Shown one piece after another: positions 44,811 to 56,840 of a stretch of DNA of 64,000 bases (within the stretch, counting starts at the first letter, position 1; each line of letters starts with the position of its first letter). The translations under genes were made by a program, and so were the position numbers. The stretch covers positions 2,411,691 through 2,475,690 of the forward strand of contig NW_021167082.1 of NCBI RefSeq assembly GCF_003711515.1, written 5' to 3'. The notes beneath the pieces are model-generated. The model made no database searches. It saw only the letters and a list, made by a program, of their open reading frames with translations, and was not told the origin of the DNA. This DNA comes from Sodiomyces alkalinus F11. Its lineage: Eukaryota; Ascomycota; Sordariomycetes; Glomerellales; Plectosphaerellaceae.

Positions 44811-47655
44811 GTGAATACTATCGCCGCTAAAGGACGCCCGCGGGACGTAAAGCTTATATCACCCGGGGCAGATACTTAGGGATATTAGTTTATAGACTAT
44901 CTATAGAATACGGATAGGTATTAAAGCGTTACGCGATTATAGCCGGGGCGCCAAAGGCCGTTACTCTAGGCGATACCTAGATAATACTAGAATATTTAGA
45001 TACTAGAAAAGGCTATAGAAGCGTAGGAGTTAATTAAGCGTAGATGCCGGAAGAAGCTATAGTGGCTTAAAGAGTTAACCGGCGCCTTTAAGGAGAGATA
45101 AAAAGACTTTAGTTAGTCTAAGGATAGCCTTAAAGAAAGCGTAGGTTCCGAGGGTGCTTTAGCTAGGAAACATTAAAGGAACGTATAGATTAAAGAACAC
45201 TTAAGGTAAAGCACCTTTAAAAGGCTTTAGTATAGCCTCATAGCCTTATTAGGTATCGAATAAGGAACCCGAGTTACCCGAGGTAATTACGTGCTATTCA
45301 CATATAGCGAATAACCTTAGACTCGGGTAAGGGAAGGTATAAGGGCTATTATCCGATCTCCGAATAGTAAGCACACGAAAGAAGAGCGGAATAATAAAAA
45401 TAATATAAACCGCGACGCTCTGTTAGATTAGGCCGCCTACCTAACTAATTATAAAATTCTTCTCTTATCTAATATTCTAGCCGACCTTCCCCTATTATTT
45501 ACTATTATAGCGGTAGTATTTATTAATATCGACTAGAACTTATATCTTTATTTCCTCTTATAGTATCTCGCGCTATGTTTTACCTCTCTACTAAACTATC
45601 TCTATTATAATTTCGTTATATCACGTATATACCTTCTATACTTCTTTTATACCCCTCTCCTACGCCTACCTACCTAATACTATTCATAGCTTAGTAATAC
45701 GTCGTGGAGTACCTATCTACCGTTAATAGATTCAAGGATATAGTATTTAAGTAGTAATTCTCTAAGTATTTCTACCGAGGATATGTAGGCGAAGGGCTAC
45801 CCTTCGAAGGATACTTTAGAGTTATTACCCTGTTTAGTGATAAGAGTTTACGTATTACTAAGCTTTCCTTATCGGGTATAGCCTTCTAAGCTTAGCGATA
45901 GGAGAATAAGGAAAGTATTATAGATTACCGTAATCGCGCCACGGTATTAGGTTACGATAACCCCCTTAATAGTATACTCCGTTATACGGTATTCGCGCCT
46001 ATTTTCGAGGCGAATAAAGTTATTAAAATAGATAACGCTAAAACTTTAGCCCTAATCTACCCCTAGCTATAGTTTTTACTCGACTATAATTATAACGTAT
46101 AAAGCTAGACTAGACCTAAGTAAATCTTTAAGTAGTACCTTCGAAGTATACCGCGGTATAACGTCCCGTAGGGGCTAGATAGACGTTTCCTCCCTAATCC
46201 GTTATCCGTATCGCGCCTTAGTAACCCGGCTACTCCGTAGAACTAACGCACTACCGGCGCCCCTATTACTTTCCCTATACGTTCGGGCGCGAGCGCTATA
46301 AACGTTATTACTCTTACTATACCTAGCCTTATTCCTATAACTAATAGAATAGTCCCCGTATATATATTATAGGAAATAAACGAGTTAGCCTACCTAGCCC
46401 TTAGCCTAGCGGGCGTTATAACAGCCTACTATAAGAGTAAAGTAGACAAGGCTATATTTCTCGCGCGTACTAATAATTATAATAGTTTTATTAAGCCGCG
46501 GGTTATATCCGTGGCGTAATTCCTCTAAACGCCCGCGTAAAAGCTAACCCCTACTATCTAGCATGTTATAGATATTCTCGTCTAGCTTCGTATAGGCGGA
46601 ACGACCGCGCTTAATTAGACTATAGCCTCCTAGAATATCTCCGCTATGCCCTTTACTATTATTAAACGTCGTTACTAAGGATATACTAGCTCCCCCCTCC
46701 CTAAGCGCTTTATAGCGTAACCGGGCGAGGAAATAATTTAGATAATAGAGTATAAGTATCTAGCTAAATAACTATTTAACTCCGGCACCGTATTCGTATT
46801 AGAGGAGTTTATACACGATAAGTAGAGGTTAGCTATATTCCTTTAGCCGCGGCTAGGGTATTATCCTGCCGGTCCTGGTCGCAGCGTAGGTAAGGAAGTT
46901 TATCGCTAATTAGGTTATCTCTAATCAAACCTAGAACGCTATTAGCCTGCTTTTCCTGCTCGGTGTTTAGCGTATAGAAGACTATACCTAGATTACTAGG
47001 CTTAACCCTAACGGTATTATAAACCCTAATAAATACACGATTATAGTCGAGTACTTTACTTTATACTAGATATATACGTAGGACCTAATAATCTATATAA
47101 GCGTCCTTGCCCTATATCACGATAAGCTAAATAGTAAAGGTCTCCTCTTATTATACGATATTAACCGCGATAAGATCGATAGGTATATAGTGGAATTAGG
47201 CTTTAGGGACGTTAAATCTATCCTCGGCTATAACGAGGAGAACTAGAGTTTCCTAGACGATAACGAGGAGCTACTATAAGTGGAGGAAGTCTAAGGCACG
47301 AGTTTTTTTAGGGGTATAGCGCGGATATATAGAGTTTCCGTAACGGGGATCTAGAACTTCGTCAGGGCTATACGTAATAGTATAACGGTAATAATAACGG
47401 TAGATAGACGATTTACTAAAGACGAGGAAGAGTAGGTATTATAGCTAGCCGCCGAGCTAGCTAACTGTAATATCGGTATTAAGGGTAGATTACAAATAAG
47501 GTACTAGATAGCTAAGATAATAGAGTAGTAGCAGTAGTTATTATTATCGCAAAGATATCGATATATGAAGTAGTATATTAAGTACTACGCCTATTAGATA
47601 TTAAGAGGCAGGAGTAACAGAGAAGATAAAGCTATACCCCGTACTAGTCCTATTT
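44811..47655 (+). pseudogene. Unrecognised large decayed gene (plus strand)
   Basis: A coding signal continues over 2.8 kb, with stops almost only at TAG/TAA/TGA compatible with former Gln, Trp or Arg, and with a few frame changes. It probably starts near 44811 (NTIAAKGRPRDVKLISPG after a GTG that may be a decayed ATG). It has a basic, coiled-coil-like segment (EKAIEA.ELIKRRCRKKL, about 45000-45260). A long globular part follows at about 45710-46900 (VEYLSTVNRFKDIVF, YRGYVGEGLPFEGYFRVITL). The C-terminal part at about 46880-47650 contains KYTIIVEYFTLY, LNSKGLLLLYDINRDKID, FTKDEEE.VL.LAAELANCN and a basic tail. I recognise no family: no reverse transcriptase, integrase or transposase signature. 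It converges on the gene at 47680. Confidence 0.5.
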
Positions 47656-47679
47656 AAGTGGGTCGTAAATGCTCCTAGC

Positions 47680-48960
47680 TAATTAAAACGTACAGGAAAT
47701 AACGCATAATTGGAATCCAGATCCACTATAAGGCTACGCCTGCCGCCCTCACCACTATCACCACCTCCTTTAATAACCTCTACTACTTTTATAACCTCTA
47801 CTTTTATAAAGCCGTAATTCTTTAAAAACACCCTCTTTTTCTCTTTTCTTAACGCGTTAAGTAGCGTTACTAGGTTATGATTTTAAGTGATAAATTCTCC
47901 TACTATAATAATCCTATTAACGCCGTCTAATTTATCGACAAGATCACGCTAATAATTAGTAATGACGTCCTTAAAGGAAGGCGCGTTTTAACGTGCAACT
48001 AATATAAGCAACCCTGTTATTAGTGGATCCGTAGGTGTGTTTTTCCTTTTATCGTAGCGCCGTGGAGCGTTATCTAAAATATCGTTATAAGGGAGAAGAG
48101 AGCCTATTACGCTGCCATTATTAAGATTCTATTATTACTACATAGTGCGTTTAGCTGCCGGTATTAATACCGATTTCTAACTCTTCCGTTAATCTAGCTC
48201 TTATATATCGGCGATATTCGAACCCGTTATAATAGTATAAGGCTAAATAAGCTTTAATAGGCTATCTACCTATTATACGCCTCCGCGGTTCCGAATACGC
48301 TTACCGATATGGCCGTGTTGTACCTTAAATATACCCTACTACTTATTAGTCGTTTTAATAATACCGCTTTTATTATGATAGTTATTAATACCGGACTTAT
48401 CGATAAGCGTTAAGGCAGCTCTTAGCTCTTTTTCTACACGATCGAGTTTTATTATTATCGCCTTAACCGATAGATTAGCTATAGGATATACTTCTTATAT
48501 CTTAGGTAGGATCTTAGCTAGCACTTATTATCTAGCCAACCTCTTATTACTTATAGCGAATAGGGGATTATTGTAATATATAGTAACTAATAACTCGAAG
48601 AGTCGATGCTCGATATAATCTAGCTATACTACCCGTAACCGTTTATATTTAGCTGTAGCGGGTAAAGGAGTACTAACTTATAACGCTAGGGTCCCCTTTA
48701 TAATAGGATTTTAACTTGTTATCTCGTCTTCGGATATATCGTTATCGCTAGAGGCCTTTAAATTAATAGTATCCCTCCTTATATAAGGGGTTACTATTCG
48801 ATGTTTTAGTTTTCTTAGGTAGCCTTATAGTCGTTAAGATCCCTAGTATAAGGGTTAAGTATATTACTAAGTAGCCCTTCTATAATATTCTCTATACTAA
48901 TAGAACCTAGGGCCGCTATATCGATATACATAGTAGTCTTCCTAATATTCTATACTAGTA
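47680..48960 (-). pseudogene. Decayed gene with a Myb/SANT-like DNA-binding segment (minus strand)
   Basis: The minus-strand frame runs from about 48960 to about 47680 with few stops, all at former Gln/Trp codons. After a start region (MYIDIAALGSISIENIIEGL near 48930) a segment at about 48640-48210 reads YIEHRLFELLVTIYYNN, then VEKELRAALTLIDKSGI, and after a gap GIFKVQHGHIGKRIRNRGG and VDSLLKLI. This follows the pattern of the Myb/SANT-like domain (Myb_DNA-bind_3): helix, SGxxW-like turn, W......HP....R, D-L-L. The C-terminal part has DVITNY.RDLVDKLDGVNRI, GFIKVEVIKVVEVIKGGG and a Gly/Arg patch. Such proteins accompany transposases in some DNA transposons. That assignment is tentative. Confidence 0.5.
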
Positions 48961-49229
48961 AAAAGTAGTGTCTTTTTATATACGAAAGACTCGACCCCGT
49001 ATACGGATCGGCTTATTATTTACCCGATATAACTCCCTTATATCTGTATAAAAAGATATATCGAGGATAAGCGACGGCGTTAAAATAGCGTCTTAGCGGG
49101 CGTTATTACTTTCACAAAAATCGTGGTGAGATTTCACCAACTAGGTGAAATTGTCGAACGGGGCCTAAGGGTCAAATAAAACATACGGCGACCGGATATA
49201 TAACAAAATATACAACTCTGCCCTTCTTA
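48961..49229. other. Right edge of the repeat block, with a hairpin at 49131-49151
   Basis: TpA bias fades after about 49110. ATTTCACC-AACTA-GGTGAAAT is a perfect 8-bp stem with a 5-nt loop. The adjoining AAAAATCGTGGT resembles, inverted, the sequence at 27568-27580. The last about 60 bp are probably the 3' end of the ArfGAP transcript. Confidence 0.45.
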
Positions 49230-50515
49230 TTACCAGGCATCCCATTCGTCCTTCTTTGTTGCTGGCGGAGCAGCCGTGCTACTACTAGAGGGTTTCATGG
49301 CCGAAGTGCCAATGGAACTGTTGCCGGATGGTCGGGACTTATGCTGCTGATGTTGTTCGCCTGCTAGACTTGAAAACTCGTCCCAGAACCCTCTTTTGCT
49401 CTCGTCTATGGGCACCTGTCTGTAGTCGTCTCGTGGACCTTCGACAAACCGGTTCAGGCCGCTCTGCGCGCTGCGAGCGCGTTGCTGCGCCGCGCGACCA
49501 ACCTGACCTGCTGCTGCCTGTGCTTGCCTCGCGAAATCCGACTCCGCAAGCTAGCCAGTCGAGTCAGTCCTAACCCTCCAATGGGTTTTTGCAATGATTG
49601 GAATGCTTGGAAACAACGGGGGCAGATGGCTTCTTACTTGTTTCGCCGTAGGTTGAATATAACCATCGTTCACGGTCTTGGCGGTCTTTGTCACCGTGGA
49701 TGCGAACCATCCGAAGCCTTTAGTCAAAGCTGCCACGGGATCTTTCTGCAATTCGTCGTAAGTGGGTGCCCTGGCATCGTCTCTCGTTGGAGGTGTCGGG
49801 GTGTTCCCGAAACCGCCATATTTCCCCCCTTGGCTAGGAGCCAAACCGTCCGGTCGGTTCGCATTCTTGGCTCCTAGTGTATAAAAGTACTCGTCATCTA
49901 CTTTTACTCTCTCTCCCCCAGCCGCCGAGCGGTTATTGATGCTGCCGTGGATGGGCGATCCAGAGCGGGTGGCTTCCGTTGCCGTTGCGGGCTTGGGAGT
50001 AGTCTTCTTTGAAACCGGGATGTATTCCCTGCCCTCCACCTTCGCCGTCAACCTCTCCTTCCATTCTTCTCCCACTTCACCACTATATCGATCCGCAATT
50101 GTGGTACTGTCCCATGTGATACCTCCCATTTTGGTGTGTTCGTGGCTTTCAAAGAATTCTTTCCAATTTTCGTTGCCACCAAGTCTCATACGCTCGATCT
50201 CGATCTGCTTAAAGGCGTCCATTGAAATGCTGCGGACAAAGGAGATGTGGACACCTAATCCCCGATGTACACCGGCGCATGAGAGACAGATGAAGATGCC
50301 AAACTTCGGGGAAGCCCATTGGGGCGACGGCGCGTTGCAATCGCAGCAGACATTATTCTTGGCTTCTTTTTGGATCGCGGACAACTGGAATAGGAGGGCA
50401 TTTGATTAGTATGTTTATCTCCCTAGATAAAAAGTACGGCGTCAGGAGATTTGTCACTACAGCATACCTTGGCCCGGGTCTCGGGATCAACTTCCCACAT
50501 GGCCCTGGACGCCAT
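49230..50515 (-). CDS. GCS1: ADP-ribosylation factor GTPase-activating protein, Gcs1 type (371 aa, three exons)
   Basis: Proposed exons on the minus strand: 50515-50468, 50384-49638 and 49550-49230, total 1116 nt in frame, introns 83 and 87 bp with GT-AG ends and a CTGAC branch site in the second. Residues about 14-130 form the ArfGAP domain. The zinc finger is CX2CX16CX2C (C29, C32, C49, C52), followed by [20 protein letters not shown], in which R57 is the conserved arginine finger. The domain stimulates GTP hydrolysis by Arf1 at the Golgi/endosome. The C-terminal half is Ser/Pro/Gly/Gln-rich, with a helix-like segment [19 protein letters not shown] similar to the membrane-curvature-sensing ALPS motif of this family, and it ends KKDEWDAW. 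The first exon supplies [16 protein letters not shown]. Codon use is normal. Confidence 0.94.
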
Positions 50516-50682
50516 TTTGGTGAGTGCAGGGCCGCGAGTTGGAATCAAGTTGAAGACGTGGTGAGATCAAACAGGATTAGGTACCGTGTGTCGATGTTGG
50601 AATACCAGTACCCCCAGCCGATGGGTTGACGAGTCGCCGACTCACGCGATGTATTAGCTGACTGAAACTACAGACGAACATA
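50516..50682 (-). promoter_or_regulatory. Remaining 5' flank of the ArfGAP gene
   Basis: 167 bp of unmutated DNA between the ArfGAP start codon and the Copia-A2 LTR. It ends with ACATA, the presumed left target duplication of Copia-A2. Confidence 0.5.
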
Positions 50683-51666
50683 TGTCGCATGGGCACACGG
50701 ACCACGACGTGGTCCCTAGGGGATCCATACCTAACTAAGGGCTTCGGATCTCGGGGACCTCGGGCATCAGGATACAACAAGGAAGGATACCGGAAAAGAC
50801 CGGATAGGATCCAAATAATATAGTACCCATAACAGAGTCTTCACCACCTAAACTAAGGGCATAAAACACTTATATAGATATAACTTAATATAATATATAT
50901 ACGCGAGATTTATACTCTACTAAGTTAATTATCTAAGTGTTATTTTAACGTGCGATAGTTATAAGCCAGGTTTATAACGCCTAAACGATAGATATTAATG
51001 AGGCTACCCCTATTCTACTATAAAAAGTAATTATATTTATATAAGCACTCTTAAACAACTACTATTAACCTGATTAGAGTAATTAAGCGATTAATTAACC
51101 TACCTATTAATTAATTAACTAACCGATAAGTAAGTAAAGATATCTTTTAACGTATCTAACGCCGAATAAAAGGTAGCCACTACTACCCGTATTAACTAAA
51201 GGGGTTAGACAATGTAGGAGTATGCTACATATAGTAAATCTGCCTCCTATTAGGATAACTACCTTAATCTAAAGCTAAGCGATAAGGAGGCTAACGCCTA
51301 CCTGCTGCTTAAGCCTATACTACCTAATATTCGTAAATACGAAGCACTTATCGTTAACCCTAACACGACGGAGGAGGCCACGGCTATCTTATCCTCCACT
51401 ATCACAGCTACTCTGTCTTCTACTATTATACTAGAGGGCGATAAGACTCTGGACGCTAAGGATACTGCCATTACGGCTACCACGGCTATTACGGCTACTA
51501 CTATGGCGGCTACGGCCGCCGGTAAGAAGAAGACGGCCGCCCGCTAAAAGGCTATAGCCGTAACGAAAAAACCACCGATAAGGACGCCTCCGTCTATTAA
51601 CGACCTCTCTAAAAAAAGGCGTACACGCTACCTATAAGATCGCCGCGTGTACCGCGAGGAAAAGGC
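50683..51666 (+). mobile_element. Copia-A2: 5' LTR and gag, interrupted by Copia-B
   Basis: The LTR (50683-50957, 275 bp, TGTCGCATGGG...TGCGATA) is followed by the half-tRNA primer-binding site and gag sequence parallel to 1625-2325 of Copia-A1. The frame stops at GAGGAAAAGGC (51666), where Copia-B begins. The rest of the element is not seen before the window ends. Confidence 0.85.
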
Positions 51667-51869
51667 TATCGGATAAAGCGTAGTCAAAATCATCACAAAA
51701 TAGGTTAAAATTGATTAAGGCAATTATGTATAATTATAACTGTGTTAGACCGTCAGGGCAACACTACTACCGTATTTTATATAGTGTAGATTCTGTAAGC
51801 GTCTACTATAATTATACTCTTAGTACTCCCGCCTATTACGTAACCGAAAAGACTATAGTCTATTCGACA
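51667..51869 (-). repeat. Copia-B 3' LTR (203 bp)
   Basis: TATCGGATAAAGCGTAGTC...GTCTATTCGACA, the reverse complement of 15865-16067 and equal in length. The left flank AAGGC (51662-51666) is the presumed target duplication. The purine tract of the minus element (AGGGCGATTAGGAGGTA) lies inside its right edge. Confidence 0.85.
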
Positions 51870-54800
51870 TACCTCCTAATCGCCCTAAACATCAGTTAGG
51901 CGATTAAAGCTATTCATAACCGGCGGATATAATAGGTATATAACCTATATAATATCTTCGCTATAGTCGCCCTTAAATATATCCTCTAGGTTCTCTAAAT
52001 ACTCTATCCGGACTTCCTTTAGCTATTTTTACTATAGCCGTTCCCGTATATCTATTACTCCTACCTAGGACCTAAATATCTTAAAATTCTCGCCGTATAA
52101 CGCCTTCGTTAATCCGTCTACTACTATTTCCGCGCTCGTAACGTACGTTACGAGTATTTACCCTTATTCCTTTACTTAATATGACTAGTGGCCGTGAATA
52201 TCGACGTGGCGGAGGTGCGTTATTAATATACTAATCTCTTAATTAACTAATCGAATTATTTAGTTATTATTATATAGAATCCTTAATTCCTGATCGTTAA
52301 ATTCCACTCCTATACTAAGTAATAGGCGTTATATAAAGATACCTTCTTTTACACCTTATACTAACGCTAGAAGCTTTACTTCCGTTATTAACGTCGTGAC
52401 CGTATCCTGCTTATTAGCGCGCCACGCGATTATACCGCTAAATAAGCATATTCTATACCCTTAACTACTCTTTCGATTAAGGGTATTATCGGTAAATAAG
52501 GCGTTAGTATAGATTTTAATAGTATCGCTACCCCCTAGTTCTAATATAAACGATTAGCTATTAATTAAATAGAGAATTAGATAATCGATAGTCTTATAGT
52601 GTATAGGCCGTGGATTAATGTTAAAACGGCATAACCTTAATACTTTACAAGCGATATCTAGCTGCTATATTAATACTACGTATAGTATAGATCCTATCTT
52701 CTGTTAATAGCTTTTAATATTAGTCGAGGTTCCTAAATAGGATAGTAGCTCTATAACCTTACTTAGGTGCGTTAGGTAATAGTTACTACTATACTTACTA
52801 TTCGGCTTTAATAGGCGTTCTAAGTTAGTAGCGTAGTCGCGGTATATTAGCTAGATTTTACGAACAGCACGGTTACGAATAGCCTTAATACTAAGAAACC
52901 ACTATAGAGGATCGCCACCTTATAGGTTATAGTGGCGTTATAGTTTATTAATAGCCTGCTCTATCTATACCTTATATTATTCTTTATAAGTAATAATAAT
53001 ATCGTTAACATAGAAAAACAGGATTAAACCGCGACGCAGAAAATAACACTGTTTTTACGGCACTATCTAAAACCCGTCCGCTAAAAGGATAACCGAAAAG
53101 TGCTTTTACTATAGTAATAGAGACTCCTTAAGCCTATATAGCGCCTTTTTCAGATATAAACGGCTCTTAGGGGCTAGAAAGCCTAGCGGCGGGTATATAA
53201 AGGTATTGTGGGGAAGAGGCGCGTGTATAAACACGTTTATAATATCGAATTATAATATCGTAAGGTTAAAACGGGAGTTGATAACTATTAACACGTGGAA
53301 TAACCGTCCAGCTAGCGTTACTACGTATATCTCCTCAAGCGAGGGTTAATACTACTAATCTCCTCGTATTATAAGCCTTACCTTATATTTATATAGAAAC
53401 CTATACTTATTGAACTTATATATTATTACATATATCGAATTAAGAACCTAATATCTATCTACTACGGACGCCGATACCCGTATCCACGATTCTATCTCCT
53501 TATAGCTCTATAGGTAGTCTTCTTATACTTATCGGAATAAGTAACTGTAAGGGTATAAGGGTATATCGCGAGGGTTTTTCGGAGGAGGAGGGAGGTCTTT
53601 ATAGTGGATCTTTACGGCCGCCGGAGTAACCGCCGGAGTAGCCGTGGATATTATATTTTCCGAGGCTACTACCGGAGTTATACTTCCCGAGGCTACCGCC
53701 GGGGCCGTGGATTCGCTAGGTACTATTAAATATCGCTATAACGCTATAGGCGTAGTCCTTTTTAACCGTAATTTAGTTAGCGGAGTCCTATTTAATATAT
53801 ATATATCCGGGGCGTAACGACCAGCGTTAAATACTCCTACCTAATAATCTCTTTTCCAGCTATCGTGTTACCGGTTAGGGCGTGCTCCTTTATCTACAAG
53901 GAGCCCTATAGCCGTCGCTACAGGAATATCGCGGTATCGTATTCCCCTATCCACGAGGAAGACTATAGCCATAGGTACTTCACGACGATTACCTAAGATT
54001 ACGGCTATTACTAGTGCTATAACCGATAACGGGGTTCTTAGTAGAGTAGGAAGCTATAGATTTATAGGCTACTATAGACGGGGATTAAGCGTTATACTAG
54101 CTAAATTATACAGTTTATAACCTAAATCCTATTCTTCTAGGCTTAAGATAGCCTCCTCTACCCCCTTATAGCCGGGTATTACGGACTATAACCTTAACGG
54201 TAGTAACGCCGTCGAGGAAGAGGATCCGGGGGAACTAGCCCCGGTAAAAGGTTAAAATTTAAAATAAGCAGGTATATAAAAGGGGGGGTCCTTAGCTTAT
54301 ACGTCTATAAACGGCCGTGAATCTCTAGCCCTCTCTTACTTCATCTAACTAATTAGATCTTCTAGTTATTCCTCAGTTAATTAACGGAGGTTATCCTTAA
54401 AGGCGTTAATATCGCCGTTAAAAAAGGTATATTTATTGAAATTTATATCGCGTGTGCGAATAACGGGGTTACGGCTACGGCCTAGCACCTAGATATGGAA
54501 TATATTAGTGGAATCCTAGCTAATAAGGTAGCCGATATAGGCGCGGAGAGTAATATAATTTAACAGCGTATTGGCGCCCTTTTAAGCGTCCTTTATTATC
54601 GCGTACGCCTTATAGCCGTAGGCTCGAAGGTATAACAAAATCGGCTTTCTTTTAAAGAGGACCTCGTAGGGCGTTTTCTAATCCTAGTTTTTGAAGATTG
54701 CGGATAAGCGGAAGGGACGAAAGTCACAAAAAGCAGTGGAAAAATAGATAGTAAGAATGGGATTGTAATAGTAGGATTTCTGCGCGCGTGTGGATTGTGT

Positions 54801-56123
54801 AGAAGCGATAAAGAAGAAGAATAAAGGAAGGAAGAACCGAACCGAGGGGACGGGTTAATATCCTTTATTCTTTTCCTTCTTTATCAAGGAATCGAGATTG
54901 TAATAATAACATAATCCTTTATCTAAGACGTAATCCTTTGTCTAAGATGTAATCCTTTATCTAGGCTTACGGGGAAGATATCCTTTGTTCGAGTACAAAG
55001 GTACGAAGGATATTATTAGTAATATCAACACTAGCTATTCTGCTACCTTCGCGGCGTGCGGTTATAGACGCATATAGCTATAGAACTAACCTTAGGCTAT
55101 ATAAACGGCGGTAACTTAGCGTGGATATTTATCGCACGACCCTTTAAAATAACTACGGTAGTAGTATATTCGGCACCCCTGTTCTGCGCTTAAGTATCGG
55201 TAGCAGAGACCTCTAAAAGGATACCTTCTTCACGTAGGAATTAGGTGATATCGTAGGATTAAGTTAGTATATTATTAGATTCGAAACCGTGTACCTTATA
55301 GCCTAATTAATAGTCCATCTAGGCGACGAAGTCTTTAATTATTACGAGGATATCCACTACTAGCTTACTCTTTATAACGTAGGTGGCCGTAAAACCACTA
55401 TAATAGTCGGTGAAAAATATACACCGTGAGTCCCTGTCGGACGTTCGGTTAAAATCCGTGACATTAATTCCCTACTACTCCCCTACAGAAATAGGTGCGA
55501 TACGAGGGTACCTACTAATATACCGCTTTATCTTTATAAGCTTATAGGCCTCGTAGTCGATAGTTATTAGTCTCTTGATTTTAACCCCCTACGTCTACTC
55601 TTCTAGGTGCCGAAGTGGTTTAGGGCTAGCGTGCCCTAGCCGCAGATACTATAAGATACCCTACATAGTGCCTGGATAGCGTATCGTCGATTTATAGACG
55701 GCTTTTCGGGTGGTAGAAGAAGAAGAAGAGCCTAGAAAAGCAGCCGTAGATTAGTTAAAGGGCATGTATTTAATAACGGTTTAATCGAAGCAGTGACTTA
55801 GCTAGCATAGTATAGGTCTATTAGTACGCCAAAGACAGTTATGTAGTGGCTTCTAATCCTACTAGTATCTTTATAGTCGTAACCGTTAGTTTAAGATTAA
55901 ATTATAAGTAAAATCTACGTAGTATACGACGTTTAAGAGCCTAAAATCGAGGCCTCTTATTAGTCCGTTTAATCTCACGGTCACGTTACCGTAACCTTTA
56001 ATAGGCAGAGACGAACTACTAGCAATAACATAATCCCCTCGCATTACGGGTATAGAATTAGGAAAACGGGAAAAGTTATTAAAAATATAAATAGCGGCGC
56101 CGGAATCTAAAATAGCAGGTACC
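51870..56123 (-). pseudogene. Copia-B pol: RNase H, RT, integrase and protease (decayed)
   Basis: Read leftwards on the minus strand from 56123. Protease at about 56117-56075 (PAILDSGAAIYIFNN, active site intact). Pre-integrase motif at about 55625-55590 (GHASPKPLR). Integrase at about 55570-54450, whose C-terminal part reads KTPYEVLFKRKPILLYLRAY then GYKAYAIIKDA at 54690-54600. Reverse transcriptase at about 54000-52900, with LFFYVNDIIITYKE at about 53020-52975. RNase H down to about 51950. The gag end was cut off by Gypsy-B at 56124. The integrase is split by the insertion at 54688-55030. Stops are at former Gln/Trp codons. Confidence 0.85.
54688..55030. mobile_element. 343-bp solo-LTR-like insertion in Copia-B integrase
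   Basis: Bounded by CTAG on both sides (54684-54687 and 55031-55034; GCTAG/ACTAG if one RIP change is allowed). The right end, GATATTATTAGTAATATCAACA, gives TGTTGATATT as the 5' terminus on the minus strand. It holds three copies of an about 20-bp motif (TAATCCTTTATCTAAGACG, TAATCCTTTGTCTAAGATG, TAATCCTTTATCTAGG) at about 54915-54965. Unlike its host it is rich in CpA/TpG, so it inserted late or escaped RIP. It has no coding capacity. Confidence 0.7.
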
Positions 56124-56370
56124 TGTGATGGCTTATCATGAGTTATTCACGTACCCAGGCCGAAAATATAGTTTATTCGAACTAAGCGAGGAAAGGAGGA
56201 AAGGAAAAGTCTGCGCGGTGTATAGGGGGCTAAGTATATATAGGATCGCACGGGCCTTACTAGGAGGTCCGTGCTTCTTAGTCCCGGCTATTACCGGGAC
56301 TATTCCACGGGCTATAGCCCGTAATATACCCCCCCCCGCCGGAGGCGGCGAGGTCGAGGTCGTGTTATCG
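56124..56370 (-). repeat. Gypsy-B 3' LTR
   Basis: Contains GGCCGAAAATATAGTTTATT, GCACGGGCCTTACTAGGAGG and the dyad AGTCCCGGCTATTACCGGGACT. The 82-aa open frame on its plus strand (56125-56373) is a by-product. The right end is uncertain by a few bases. Confidence 0.72.
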
Positions 56371-56399
56371 TGACCTTATATTACCCTAGCCTCCCTGCG

Positions 56400-56840
56400 T
56401 ATAATCTAAAAATAGCCTCCTTTATTCGATTCTATTAAAGGCTCCTTTAAAGGGAGGTAATCCGTAGTAGCTAAGATCTTTTTAAGACTAAAATAGCATA
56501 AAGGAGCTCTCGTATAGCGGTGCTATCACGGGCTCCTCGCCGGCGTGCGTGTTTATTATAAACGACGTGCCTGCCGAATATATAACCGGAGGTTATTCCT
56601 TCTACCTACGTAGCGTAGGAAGGGTAGTAAAATAAACCTCGTACTATTCCTCGTTTTTTTTTACTATTTTCTTCCCTTTCTGTAGCTTCCTTTTAACTAA
56701 ATTCTTTTTAATTAGATTTTCTATACTGTAAGTAGCCCTAAGATACCTTATAGGTCTAATAGTAGTATAACTAATATCGCCGAGTAATAGCTTATTACTT
56801 AGGCCGCCTATATTCTCCTCGCCGTAAGTAAGCACGCCCC
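56400..56840 (-). pseudogene. Unrecognised minus-strand frame in the 3' part of Gypsy-B
   Basis: A frame with ATG at 56835 (MLTYGEENIGGLSNKLLLGD) continues past former Gln/Trp stops to EVYFTTLPTLRR and GTSFIINTHAGEEPVIAPLY near 56450. No family is recognised. It lies between the accessory frame and the LTR and may be debris of another insertion. Confidence 0.3.

Noticed and set aside
56125..56373. 82-aa plus-strand frame proposed as a gene
   Set aside because: Coincides with the Gypsy-B LTR, a second copy of which (28670-28886) does not keep the frame open.
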